Shown one piece after another: positions 12,482 to 24,824 of a stretch of DNA of 64,000 nt (positions are counted from its first letter, which is position 1; each line of letters opens with the position of its first letter). A program made the position numbers and the translations under genes. The stretch lies in the NCBI RefSeq assembly GCF_002575655.3, contig NC_053035.3:377185792-377249791 (forward strand), read 5' to 3'. The stretch comes from Aegilops tauschii subsp. strangulata. Lineage: Eukaryota > Streptophyta > Magnoliopsida > Poales > Poaceae. Below the pieces are notes generated by a model. The model was not told where the DNA came from, ran no database searches, and worked only from the letters and a program-made list of their open reading frames with translations.

Positions 12482-12870
12482 TCATTCAAAGATGATGTCC
12501 TTTGAGCACTGGCCTTCTACAATATGGGATCCTTCCAGGACATCATCGAAATACCGCTCCGGTGTACGATGCTCTTTGCCTGCAGGGGGTCCCTCGGTCG
12601 CGAGCTTGACGGTGTTCATCTTCACCAACTGCACCTTGACGCGGGCGAAGGCCATCCGCGCACCTTCGATGCAGGCCGATCGCTTCACGGCGTCAAGTCG
12701 AGGGTAGGCATTGATCAGTCGCTTCACGAGCCCGAAGTAGCTGCTAGGTATGGATTCGGCAGGCCATAGATGGATTATAAAATCCTTCATAGCCAGCTCG
12801 GCCATCCTATGCAGTTCGATTAGCTGTTTCAACTGATCGCTGAGGGGCACTGGATGCTCGGGCGCAAGGT
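12482..12870 (-). pseudogene. Outer Fatima-like antisense gene, C-terminal exon (fragment)
   Basis: A minus-strand frame reads through helical sequence with the motif PLSDQLKQLIELHRMAELA and ends at 12482. The inner Fatima-like copy has the same motif at 38555-38625 (PFSDQLKQLVELHKLAELA), so this is a conserved part of the antisense gene. It is cut at 12870-12875 by Angela-2; the upstream continuation (encoding GPEHP/DQNSF-like sequence) resumes at 21354 across the ATTGT/ATTGC duplication. Function is unknown; the exon resembles the tail of a coiled-coil protein. Confidence 0.65.
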
Positions 12871-12875
12871 ATTGT

Positions 12876-14592
12876 TGAAGGAAATATGTCCTAGAGGCAA
12901 TAATAAAGTTGTTGTTTCTATTTCCTTATATCATGATGAATGTTTATTATTCATGCTAGAATTGTATTAACTGGAAACTTAGTACATGTGTGAATACACA
13001 GACAAATAGAGTGTCACTAGTATGCCTCTACTTGACTAGCTCGTTGAATCAAACATGGTTAAGTTTCCTAGCCATAGACATGAGTTGTCATTTGATTAAC
13101 GGGATCACATCATTAGAGAATGATGTGATTGACTTGAGCCATTCTGTTAGCTTAGCACTTGATCATTTAATTTGTTGCTACTGCTTTCTTCATGACTTAT
13201 ACATGTTCCTGTGACTATGAGATTATGCAACACCCGAAAATCAGAGGAACACTTAGTGTGCTATCAAACGTCACAACGTAACTGGGTGATTATAAAGATG
13301 CTCTACAGGTGTCTCCAATGGTGTTTGTTGAGTTGGCATAGATCGAGATTAGGATTTGTCACTCCGGTTGTCGGAGAGGTATCTCTGGGCCCTATCGGTA
13401 ATGCACATCACTATAAGCCTTGCAAGCAATGTGACTAATGAGTTAGTTGCGGGATGATGCATTACGAAACGAGTAAAGAGGCTTGCCGGTAACGAGATTG
13501 AACTAGGTAGTGAGATACCGACGATCGAATCTCGGGCAAGTAACATACCGATGACAAAGTGAACAACGTATGTTCTTATGCGGTTTGACCGATAAAGATC
13601 TTCGTAGAATATGTAGGAACCAATATGAGCATCCAGGTTCCGCTGTTGGTTATTGACCGGAGATGAGTCTCGGTCATGTCTACATAGTTCTCGAACCCAT
13701 AGGGTCCGCACGCTTAACGTTCGGTGACGATCGATATTATGAGTTTATGTGTCTTGATGTACCGAAGGTAGTTCGGAGTCCAGGATATGATCACGGACAT
13801 GACGAGGAGTCTCGAAATGGTCGAGACATAAAGATCGATATTTTGGATGACTATGGTTGGACATCGGAATGGTTCCGGGTGAGTTCGGGCATTTACCGGA
13901 GTACCAGGAGGTTACCAGAACCCCCGGGAAGTATATGGGCCTTATTGGGCCATAGTGGGAGAGAGGAGAACGGAGCCTAGGAGGGGGCACCCCCCAAGCC
14001 CAATCCGAATTGGGTGGGGGGGCGGCCCCCTTTCCTTCCCCCTCTCTTCCCCTTCCTCTCCTAATCCAACTAGGGAAGGGGGATCCTACTCCCGATGGGA
14101 GTAGGACTCCCCTTGGGCGCACCATAGAGGGCTGACCCTCCCCCTCCTCCACTCCTTTATATACGGGGAGGGGGGCACCCCATAGACACACAAGTTGACA
14201 GTTGTCTTAGCCATGTGCGGTGCCCCCCTCCACAGATTCCACCTCGGTCATATCGTTGTAGTGCTTAGGCGAAGCCCTGCGTCGGTAACTTCGTCATCAT
14301 CGTCATCACGCCGTCGTGCTGACGAACCTCTCCCTCGACACTCAGCTGGATCGAGAGTTCGTGGGACGTCACCAAGCCGAACGTGTGCGGATCGCGGAGG
14401 TGCCGTATTTTCGGTACTAGGATCGGTCGGATTGTGAAGACGTATGACTACATCAACCGCGTTGTCATAACGCTTCCGCTTTCGGTCTACAAGGGTACGT
14501 GGACAACACTCTCCCCTCTCATTGCTATGCATCACCTAGATGGATCTTGCGTGTGCGTAGGATTTTTTTTAAAATTACTGCATTCCCCAATA
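12876..14592 (+). repeat. Angela-2 5' LTR (1717 bp)
   Basis: It starts TGAAGGAAATATG and ends ATTCCCCAATA, where the family edge is CCCAACA (one change). TTTATATACGGGG at about 14156-14168 is the probable TATA box of the LTR promoter. Confidence 0.9.
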
Positions 14593-14593
14593 G

Positions 14594-14609
14594 TGGCATC
14601 CGAGCCAGG
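14594..14609 (+). other. Angela-2 primer-binding site
   Basis: TGGCATCCGAGCCAGG directly follows the 5' LTR; it is near-complementary to the initiator tRNA-Met 3' end. Confidence 0.8.
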
Positions 14610-15824
14610 TCTATGCGTAGATGTTATATGCACGAGTAGAACACAAAGAGTTGTGGCCGATAATAGTCATACTGCTTACCAGCATGTCATACTTTGATTC
14701 GGCGATATTGTTGGATGAAGCGGCCCGGACCAACATTACGCGTACGCTTACGCGAGACTGGTTCTACCGACGTGCTTTGCACACAGGTGGCTAGCGGGTG
14801 TCAGTTTCTGCAACTTTAGTTGAATCGAGTGTGACTAAGCCCGGTCCTTGTTGAAGGTTAAAACAACACACTTGACGAAAAATATTTGTTGTTTTGATGC
14901 GTAGGTAAGAACGGTTCTTGCTCAGCCCGTAGCAGCCACGTAAAACTTGCAACAACAAAGTAGAGGACGTCTAACTTATTTTTGCAGGGCATGTTGTGAT
15001 GTGATATGGTCAAGACATGATGCTAAATTTTATTGTATGATATGATCATGTTTTGTAACACAGTTATCGGCAACTGGTAGGAGCCACATGGTTGTCGCTT
15101 TATTGTATGAAATGCAATCGCCATGTAGTTGCTTTACTTTATCACTAAGCGGAAGCGATAGTCGTAGAAGCAATAGTTCGCGAGACGACAACGATGCTAT
15201 GATGGAGATCAAGGTGTCGCGCCGGTGACGCTGGTGATCATGACGGTGCTTTGGAGATGGAGATCAAAGGCACAAGATGATGATGGCCATATCATATCAC
15301 TTATATTGATTGCATGTGATGTTTATCCTTTATGCATCTTATTTTGCTTAGTTCGGCGGTAGCATTATAAGATGATATCTCACTAAATTTCAAGGTACAA
15401 GTGTTCTCCCTGAGTATGCACCGTTGCAAAAGTTCGTCGTGCCGAGACACCACGTGATGATCGGGTGTGATAAGCTCTATGTTCACATACAACGGGTGCA
15501 AGCCAGTTTTGCACACGGAGAATACTCGGGTTAAACTTGACGAGCCTAGCATATGCAGATATGGCCTCGGAACACTGAGATAGAAAGTTCGAGCGTGAAT
15601 CATAGAGTAGATATGATCAACATAGTGATGTTCACCATTGAAAACTACTCCATCTCACGTGATGATCGGACATGGTTTAGTTGATTTGGTTCACGTGATC
15701 ACTTAGATGATTAGAGGGATGTCTATCTAAGTGGGAGTTCTTAAGTAATATGATTAACTGAACTTTAATTTATCATGAACTTAGTACCTGATAGTATTTT
15801 GCATGTCTATATTGTTGTAGATCA

Positions 15825-18800
15825 ATGGCCCATGCTACTGTTCCTTTGAATTTTAATGCTTTCCTAGAGAAAGCTAAGTTGAAAGACGATGGTAGCAACT
15901 ACACGGACTGGGTCCGTAACTTGAGGATTATCCTCATTGCTGCACAGAAGAATTACGTCCTGGCAGCACCGCTAGGTGCAAGACCCGCTGCAGGAGCAAC
16001 GCCGGACGTTGTGAATGCCTGGCAGAGCAAAGCTGATGACTACTCGATAGTTCAGTGTGCCATGCTTTACGGCTTAGAACCGGGACTTCAACGATGTTTT
16101 GAACGTCATGGAGCATATGAGATGTTCCAGGAGTTGAAGTTAATATTTCAGGCAAATGCTCGGATTGAGAGATATGAAGTCTTTAATAAGTTCTATAGCT
16201 GCAAAATGGAGGAGAATAGTTCTGTCAGTGAGCATATACTCAAAATGTCTGGGTATCATAATCACTTGACTCAGCTGAGAGTTAATCTTCCGGTTGATAG
16301 TGTCATTGACAGAGTTCTTCAATAATTGCCACCAAGCTACAAAAGCTTCGTGATGAACTATAACATGCAAGGGATGGATAAGATGATTCCCGAGCTCTTC
16401 GCAATGCTGAAGGCTGCGGAGATAGAAATCAAGAAGGATCATCAAGTGTTGATGGTCAACAAGACCACCAGTTTCAAGAAAAAGGGTAAAGGGAAGAAGG
16501 GGAACTTCAAGAAGAACGGCAAGCAAGTTGCTGCTCAAGTGAAGAAGCCCAAGTCTAGACCTAAGCCTGAGACTGAGTGCTTCTACTGCAAAGGGACTGG
16601 TCACTGGAAGCGGAACTGCCCCAAGTATTTGGCGGATAAGAAGGATGGCAAGGTGAATAAAGGTATATGTGATATACATGTTATTGATGTGTACCTTACT
16701 AATACTCGCAGTAGTACCTGGGTATTTGATACTGGTTCTGTTGCTAATATTTGCAACTCGAAATAGGGACTACGGATTAAGTGAAGATTGGCTAAGGACG
16801 AGGTGACGATGCACGTGGGAAATGGTTCCAAAGTCGATGTGATCGCCGTCGGCACGCTACCTCTACATCTACCTTCGGGATTAGTTTTAGACCTGAATAA
16901 TTGTTATTTGGTGCCAGCGTTAAGCATGAACATTATATCTGGATCTTGTTTGATGCGAGACGCTTATTCATTTAAATCCGAGAATAATGGTTGTTCTATT
17001 TATATGAGTAATATCTTTTATGGTCATGCACCCTTGAAGAGTGGTCTATTTTTGTTGAATCTCGATAGTAGTGACACACATATTCATAATATTGAAGCCA
17101 AAAGATGTACAGTTGATAATGATACTGATGTATGTGGTCCGATGAATATTGAGGCTCGCGGCGGGTATCATTATTTTCTGACCTTCACAGATGATTTCAG
17201 CAGATATGGGTATATCTACTTGATGAAACATAAGTTTGAAATATTTGAAAAGTTCAAAAATTTCAGAGTGAAGTGGAAAATCATCGTAACAAGAAAATAA
17301 AGTTTCTACGACCTGATCGTGGAGGAGAATATTTGAGTTACGACTTTGGTCTTCATTTGAAACAATGCGGAATAGTTTCGCAACTCACGCCACCCGAAAC
17401 ACCACAGCGTAATGGTGTGTCCGAATGTCGTAATCATACTTTACTAGATATGGTGCGATCTATGATGTCTCTTACTGATTTACCGCTATCACTTTGGGGT
17501 TAAGCTTTAGAGACGGCTGCATTCATGTTAAATAGGGCACCATCTAAATCCATTGAGACGACACCTTATGAACTGTGGTTTGGCAAGAAACCCAAGTTGT
17601 CGTTTCTTAAAGTTTGGGGCTGCGATGCTTATGTGAAAAAGCTTCAACCTGATAAGCTCGAACCCAAATCGGAGAAATGTGTCTTCATAGGATACCCAAA
17701 GGAGACTGTTGGGTACACCTTCTATCACATGATCCGAAGGCAAGACATTCGTTGCTAAAAATGGATCCTTTCTAGAGAAGGAGTTTCTCTCGAAAGAAGT
17801 GAGTGGGAGGAAAGTAGAAGTTGATGAGGTAACTGTACCTGCTCCCTTATTGGAAAGTAGTTCATCACAGAAATCAGTTCCTGTGACTACTACACCAATT
17901 AGTGAGGAAGCTAATGATGATGATCATGTAACTTCAGATCAAGTTACTAGTGAACCTCGTAGGTCAACCAGAATAAGATCGGCACCAGAGTGGTACGGTA
18001 ATCCGGTTCTGGAGGTCATGTTACTTGACCATGGCGAACCTACGAACTATGAGGAAGCAATGATGAGCCCAGATTCCGTGAAATGGCTTGAGGCCGTGAA
18101 ATTTGAGATGGGATCCATGTATGAGAACAAAGTATGGACTTTGGTTGACTTGCCCGATGATCGGCAAGCCATAGAGAATAAATGGATCTTCAAGAAGAAG
18201 ACTCACGCTGATGGTAATGTTACTATCTACAAAGCTCGACTTGTTGCGAAAGGTTTTTGACAAGTTCAAGGAGTTGACTATGATGATACCTTCTCACCCG
18301 TACCGATGCTTAAGTCCGTCCGAATCATGTTAGCAATTGCTGCATTTTATGATTATGAAATTTGGCAAATGGATGTAAAGACTGCATTACTGAATGGATT
18401 TCTGGAAGAAGAGTTGTATATGATGCAACCCAAAGGATTTATCAATCCAAAGGATGCTAACAAAGTGTGTAAGCTCCAGCGATCCATTTATGGACTGGTG
18501 CAAGCATCTCAGAGTTGGAATAAACGTTTTGCTAGTGTGATCAAAGCATATGGTTTTATACAGACTTTTGGAGAAGCCTGTATTTACAAAAAAGTGAGTG
18601 GGAGCTCTGTAGCATTTCTAATATTATATGTGGATGACATATTGTTGATTGGAAATGATATAGAATTTCTGGATAGCATAAAAGGATACTTGAACAAGAG
18701 TTTTTCAATGAAAGACCTCGGTGAAGCTGCGTATATATTGGGCATCAAGATCTATAGAGATAGATCAAGACGCTTAATTGGACTTTCTGAAAGCACATAC

Positions 18801-19610
18801 CTTGATAAAGTTTTGAAGAAGTTAAAAATAGATCAAGCAAAGAAAGGGTTCTTGCCTATGTTACAAGGTGTGAAGTTGAGACAGACTCAATGCCCGACCA
18901 ATGCAGAAGATAGAGAGAAAATGAAAGTCATTCCCTATGCTTCAGCCAAAGGTTCTATCATGTATACAATGCTGTGTACCAGACCTGACGTGTGCCTTGC
19001 TATTAGTTTAGCAGGGAGGTACCAAAGTAATCTAGGAGTGGATCACTGGACAGCGGTCAAGAACATCCTAAAATACCTGAAAAGGACTAAGGATATGTTT
19101 CTCGTTTATGGAGGTGACAAAGAGCTCGTCGTAAATGGTTACGTCGATGCAAGTTTTTACACAGGTCCGGATGACTCTAAGTCACAAACCGGATACGTAT
19201 TTATATTGAACGGTGGAGCTGTCAATTGGTGCAGTTCTAAGCAAAGCGTCGTGGCGGGATCTACGTGTGTAGCGGAGTACATAGCTGCTTCGCAAGCAGC
19301 AAATGAAGGAGTCTGGATGACGGAGTTCATATCCGATCTAGGTGTCGTACCTAGTGCATCGGGTCCAATGAAAATCTTTTGTGACAATACTGGTGCAATT
19401 GCCTTGGCAAAGGAATCCAGATTTCACAAGAGAACCAAGCACATCAAGAGACGCTTCAATTCCATCCGTGATCAAGTCAAGGAGGGAGACATAGAGATTT
19501 GCAAGATACATATGGATCTGAATGTTGCAGACTCGTTGACTAAGCCTCTCTCACGAGCAAAACATGATCAGCACCAAGACTCCATGGGTGTTAGAATCAT
19601 TACTGTGTAA
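15825..19610 (+). pseudogene. Angela-2 gag-pol polyprotein, degraded with internal deletion
   Basis: The polyprotein starts at ATG 15825 (MAHATVPLNFNAFLEKAK) and ends at TAA 19608-19610. In order: Gag, CCHC knuckle near 16580-16625 (CFYCKGTGHWKRNC), protease Asp-Thr-Gly-Ser near 16730, integrase core, reverse transcriptase with YVDD at 18627-18638, and RNase H. Stops lie at 16323-16325 (TAA), 16764-16766 (TAG), 17501-17503 (TAA) and 18258-18260 (TGA), with frameshifts near 17270 and 17730. The reverse transcriptase-RNase H part is one long open stretch from 18306. About 198 bp encoding the integrase zinc-binding domain is missing at about 17123 without changing frame, so integrase could not work even without the stops. 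Confidence 0.88.
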
Positions 19611-19643
19611 TCTAGATTATTGACTCTAGTGCAAGTGGGAGAC

Positions 19644-21353
19644 TAAAGGAAATATGCCCTAGAGGCAATAATAAAGTTGTTATTTATATTTCCTTATATC
19701 ATGATAAATGTTTATTATTCATGCTAGAATTGTATTAACCGGAAACTTAGTACATGTGTGAATACATAGACAAACAGAGTGTCACTAGTATGCCTCTACT
19801 TGACTAGCTCGTTGAATCAAAGATGGTTAAGTTTCCTAGCCATAGACATGAGTTGTCATTTGATTAACGGGATCACATCATTAGAGAATGATGTGATTGA
19901 CTTGACCCATTCCGTTAGCTTAGCACTTGATCGTTTAGTTTGTTGCTATTGCTTTCTTCATGACTTATACATGTTCCTATGACTATGAGATTATGCAACT
20001 CCCGAATACCGGAGGAACACTTAGTGTGCTATAAAACGTCACAACGTAACTGGGTGATTATAACGATGCTCTATAGGTGTCTCCAATGGTGTTTGTTGAG
20101 TTGGCATAAATCGAGATTAGGATTTGTCACTCTGATTGTCGGAGAGGTATCTCTAGGCCCTCTCGGTAATGCACATCACTATAAGCCTTGCAAGCAATGT
20201 GACTAATGAGTTAGTTGCAGGATGATGCATTACAGAACGAGTAAAGACATTTGCCGGTAACGAGATTGAACTAGGTATTGAGATACCGATGATCGAATCT
20301 CGGGCAAGTAACATACCGATGACAAAGGGAACAACGTATGTTGTTATGCGGTTTGACCGATAAAGATCTTCATAGAATATGTAGGAACCAATACGAGCAT
20401 CTAGGTTCCGCTATTGGTTATTGACCGGAGATGAGTCTCGGTCATGTCTACATAGTTCTCGAACCCGTAGGGTCCGCACGCTTAACGTTCGGCGACGATC
20501 GGTATTATGAGTTTATGTGTTTTGATGTACTGAAGGTAGTTCGGAGTCCCGGAGATGATCACGGACATGACGAGGAGTCTTGAAATGGTCGAGACATAAA
20601 GATCGATATATTGGATGACTATGTTTGGACATCGGAATGGTTCCTGGTGAGTTCGGGCATTTACCAGAGTACCGGGAGGTTACCGGAACCCCAGGGGAAG
20701 TATATGGGCCTTATTGGGCCATAGTGGGAGAGAGGATAAGGGATCCTAGGAGGGCGCCCCCAAGCCCAATCCGAATTGTGTGGGGGGCCGGCCCCCCCTT
20801 TCCTTCCCCCTCTCTCCCCTTCCTTCCTCTCCTAATCCAACTAGGGAAGGGGGGGGGTCCTACTCCCGGTGGGAGTAGGACTCCCCTTGGGCGCGCCATA
20901 GAGGGCCGGCCCTCCCCCTCCTCCAATCATTTATATACGGGGAGGGGGCACCCCATAGACACACAAGTTGACAGTTGTCTTAGCCGTGTGCGGTGCCCCC
21001 TCCATAGATTACACCTCGGTCATATCGTTATAGTGCTTAGGCGAAGCCCTGCATCGGTAACTTCATCATCACCGTCGTGCTGACGAAGCTCTCCCTCAAC
21101 ACTCAGCTGGATCGAGAGTTCGTGGGACGTCACCGAGCCGAACGTGTGCAGATCACAGAGGTGCCGTACTTTCGGTACTAGGATCGGTCGAATCGTGAAG
21201 ACGTACGACTACATCATCCGCGTTGTCATAACGCTTCCGCTTTCGGTCTACGAGGGTACGTGGACAACACTCTCCCCTCTCGTTGCTATGCATCACCTAG
21301 ATGGATCTTGCGTGTGCATAGTAATTTTTTTGAAATTACTGCGTTCCCCAACA
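19644..21353 (+). repeat. Angela-2 3' LTR (1710 bp)
   Basis: It begins TAAAGGAAATATG (family TGAAGG, one change) after the polypurine stretch and ends GTTCCCCAACA, followed by the target duplication ATTGC. Confidence 0.9.
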
Positions 21354-22807
21354 ATTGCGACCAGAACAGTTTCTCCCTTGAGCTCCCCTCTTCGGCTAGG
21401 AAGAACTTTGCAGCATCAGCAACACTCCGGGGTAGATCCGCAAACGCTCCTGGAGAACTCCAAACCCGGGTCAGTAAGATGTATTTCTCCCTCACAAATC
21501 TGCTCTGCATATTAAAGGCCTTACCAGCCGCAATTTTCTTCGCCTCCTGGATCTCCCGGCAAGCGTTTTGGGCTTCCTTCCGGGCCTCCTAAGCATTCTG
21601 GAGGGCCTTAGCAAGTTCGGATTTTTGATCCGAGACCTGGTGCTCTAAGGCCTCACTTTTTCTTATAGCATCCTTCAGTTCTTGCTGGAATTCGGACACC
21701 CTTGACTCATGTTTTAGGCGGGCGGCTCGTTCCTCCTCTGCCTCTTTCTTGGCCTCGGCCAGTGCGCTCTTGAGGGTCTCAACCTCAGGCGTGACAGCTG
21801 TGAGCAAAGTTCTAACACTCATTAAGCTGGCAAATTATTGCTGATATTATTTTTAGAAGCATTTTCGGTATCACATACCTTGCTTTTTTGCTAACTTCCG
21901 CCTCAGCTCGGGCGCTTCGGCGGCATGGGTAGCCGATGCCTGCATCGCAACCTGTTCAGTTCAAATAGATATGTATGTCAATAACCTGTATGAGTCATTC
22001 GATCCTCTGTTCGGCCTTTCTTAGTGAACACCGAACAGAGTGTCAGGGGCTGCTATCTATACTCAGATATTTTTCTTATATAGCTAAAAGGCATTATACT
22101 ACATACCTCAAAGCCTCTTAGAAGGCTAGTGTATGTAGGCCTCGTTCAATCCACTTTTGGTGGACCGAACCCTCTCAACCACCGTACCCATAAGGGTACG
22201 ATGTACTTCTACAATGATGGCGCTCTAAAGTGCTTCCATTAGAGTATCCGGCGCCTCTAGATTGACAGAGGCCGCCGGTGGAATTTGTGCACCCCCTTCT
22301 TTTGAAAGAGGTTGCTCTCCTAATCCCGGAGCCGTGTGGGTCTCCGGGATAATGTTCGGTTTGGGGCCGAATTGGGTATGGCCCCCATCATGAGTTTCCA
22401 TGGGAGTCGATTCCCCCATGTTATCGGCAGCAGGGACCTCGCCCTCTGACTTCACCTTGACGGCTCCCCGCACCTCTCCCTGGCCCAGGAGGGCCTTTCG
22501 GGACACCACCTCATCAATGTCTGTAGCATTGGGGGAGGAGGCCGACGGAGGCGACCCGCTGTCCATCCCGTTCGGATCCAGCGAATTCCCCGAGGATGAG
22601 GATTGCTGGGAGGGGATGTGAGACGGACTACACCATGAAATTCAGTATATTAAAATCACAAGGCAGAAGGCCGGATAGATACATAAGTGTAAGTGCCTTT
22701 GGGGGTACTTACGGTCCGGCTAGGGGCTTCAGCCTGGGGCGCCACTCATCAGCGTCCTATTCGGAGTCATCCGTGAGGGAGATTCTCCCTTTCTTGGATG
22801 CCTCCGC
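21354..22807 (-). pseudogene. Outer Fatima-like antisense gene, middle exons
   Basis: This minus-strand middle part of the antisense gene lies between Angela-2 and the inner Fatima-like insertion. It includes an acidic, Ser/Pro-rich exon starting at 22627, after an intron at 22628-22712 with canonical GTAAGT donor and AG acceptor. It also has a coiled-coil exon (21589-21822) with heptad-like Glu/Lys/Ala runs such as SALAEAKKEAEEERAARLKH. The inner copy has matching exons and an intron of almost the same length (39910-39993). The upstream exons continue at 42375 beyond the insertion. The protein's function is not known; the layout suggests a long coiled-coil C-terminal half. Confidence 0.65.
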
Positions 22808-23286
22808 TGAGGGAGTCCTGGACTAAGGGGTCCTCGGGCGTCCGGCCTATTATCAATGGGCCGGACTGGTGGGCTGTGAAGACATGAAAGCCTAAGACTG
22901 TACCTGTGTCTGGATTGGACTCTCCTAGGCGTGGAAGGCAAGCTTGGCGACCAACTATGAAGATTCCTTCTTATGTAACCGACTCTATGTAACCCTAGAT
23001 TCCCCCGGTGTCTATATAAACCAGAGGGTGTAGTCCGGAAAGGATATACTCATTACCATAGTCATACAGGCTAGGCTTCTAGGGTTTAGCCATTACGATC
23101 TGGTGGTAGATCAACTCTTGTAATACTCATATTCATCAAGATCAATCAAGCAGGAAGTAGGGTATTACCTCCATAGAGAGGGCCCGAACCTGGGTAAACA
23201 TCGTGTCCCCCGTCTCCTGTAACCATCGACCTCAAACGCACAGTTCGGGACCCCCTACCCGAGATCCGCCGGTTTTGACACCAACA
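22808..23286 (+). repeat. Inner Fatima-like 5' LTR (479 bp)
   Basis: It begins TGAGGGAGTCCTGG and ends GACACCAACA; a TATA box CTATATAAA lies at about 23012-23020, with TCTCCTGT-type pyrimidine stretches downstream. It is followed by the primer-binding region TTGGTGCTTTCATTGAG (23287-23303). Confidence 0.9.
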
Positions 23287-23312
23287 TTGGTGCTTTCATT
23301 GAGAGTTCCACT

Positions 23313-24824
23313 GTGTCATCAACGAAAGGTTCGATGGCCCCTTCAATCGTCGATAGTGACGCTGTCCAAGGAGAAACCTTCCTCCCCGGACAGATTTTCG
23401 TATTCGGCGGCTTCGTACTGCGGGCCAACTCGCTTGGCCATCTGGAGCAGATTGATAGCTACGCCCCTGGCCACCAGGTCAGATTCGGAAGCTTGAACTA
23501 CGTCGCGGATATCCGTGGAGACTTGATCTTCAACGGATTTGAGACCACGGCAATCGCTCCCCCTCGCCTCGATGAACATGAGTTAAATATGTTATCAGAC
23601 CATATTCAGGAGATGGTTCGTGTAACTGCTACGGCCTTAGATCTGGAGCAGATCGTGCCATCTGAAGCCACGGAGTCCGCGGCGTTGGAGCCGCACACAG
23701 ACTCAACACCTGGGAATATCTGCGTCAACGGAATTCCGGACTCGTTTCCGGCTATAAGTTCCAAACCGCGTACGCCTGCGGACACCGAGCTGGATCAGTC
23801 ATCGATCTTCGAGTTCAGCGCCGCAGACATCTTCCAACACTCTCCCTTGGGCGATGTTCTAGATTCATTAAAAAACATGTCCTTGGCGGGGGACTCACAG
23901 CCGAACTATGTCCGGTTCGAACTAGAGGCGGATGATGGAGAATTTCGCTTCCCACCCGCCACCCACATCATAGCCATTGTCGAGGACTTAACCGACATGC
24001 TTGATTATGGCTCCGAAGACATCGATGGTATGGACGACGATGCCGACAAGGAGCAAGGCCAAGACCCGCCATTCACTGGATGTTGGACGGCCACCTCTTC
24101 GTACGATGTGTACATGGTTGACACACCTAAAAAAGCTAGCGACAATGACAAAGAAGACCCAGTTGCGAATAAACCTTCTGAGAAACAGTCCAAGCGCTGG
24201 CGCCCTAAACGTTGTTCTAAGTCACGTCGCTCAAAGGACAGCAACACTGGCACCGGATAAAATAATACTCTGAACAACGCCGAAAACAATGAAGACCCTG
24301 TTGGAGCAACATCCGAACAGGAGGAACAAGACAACGGGCAAGTTAACCCTGATAAACAGGCCATGCCCAATGACCCAGATGACGATAGTTACCGTCCACC
24401 CTCCGAGGATGAGGAGAGCCTCGGCAACGAGGATTTCATCGTGCCTGAGGCACCCCTCGAGCAGGAGCGCTGCAAGCGCCAGCTAATAGCTACTGCAAGA
24501 AGCCTAAAGAAAAAGCAGCATCAGCTTCAAGTTGATCAAGACCTACTCATTGATAGATGGACTGATGTCCTGGAAGCTGAAGAATACGGCCTCAAGCGTC
24601 CAGCCAAGAGTTACCCGAAATGCAGACTGCTACCTCAGTTCGATGAGGAGGCGCCAGAGCCCATACCTCCCTCGCGCAATGCGGAACGACCACCACGTGG
24701 TCCGGATAGTGTGGCGGACAGACCACCCCACGGTCGGGATAAAACGGCAACTCAGGCCGAACAGCAGCCCGCCCCACTGCCTCATAAAAACAGAGACAAA
24801 ACAGCTCGGGACTATACATACGAC
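23313..24824 (+). pseudogene. Inner Fatima-like gag, N-terminal half
   Basis: An ATG at 23313, 27 bp after the LTR, opens a frame continuing past a single TAA (24258-24260) to 24824, where element X interrupts it. The N-terminal part has a beta-rich block containing GQIFVFGGFVLRANSLGHLE. A long acidic, Asp/Glu-rich middle follows, then a basic Lys/Arg tract (KQSKRWRPKRCSKSRRSK) and a helical stretch with EEYGLKRPAKSYPKCRLLPQ. It does not overlap the gag part kept in the outer copy, so the two together sample most of the gene. Role by position: structural Gag of the particle. X inserted at ACGAC (24820-24824). Confidence 0.65.

Larger units (their letters stand above)
12876..21353 (+). mobile_element. 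Angela-2, full-length Copia LTR retrotransposon
   Basis: A complete 8.48-kb plus-strand element with LTRs at 12876-14592 and 19644-21353, primer-binding site at 14594-14609, coding remnant 15825-19610 and a polypurine stretch GCAAGTGGGAGAC at 19631-19643. The target duplication is ATTGT (12871-12875) and ATTGC (21354-21358); the comparable uninterrupted site in the inner Fatima-like copy (38633-38650, ATATTGGGACCAGAACAG) supports the join. A hand-aligned 420-bp part of the LTRs differs at about 19 sites (roughly 4-5%), older than Angela-3. It is inserted in the antisense gene of the outer Fatima-like element. Confidence 0.92.
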
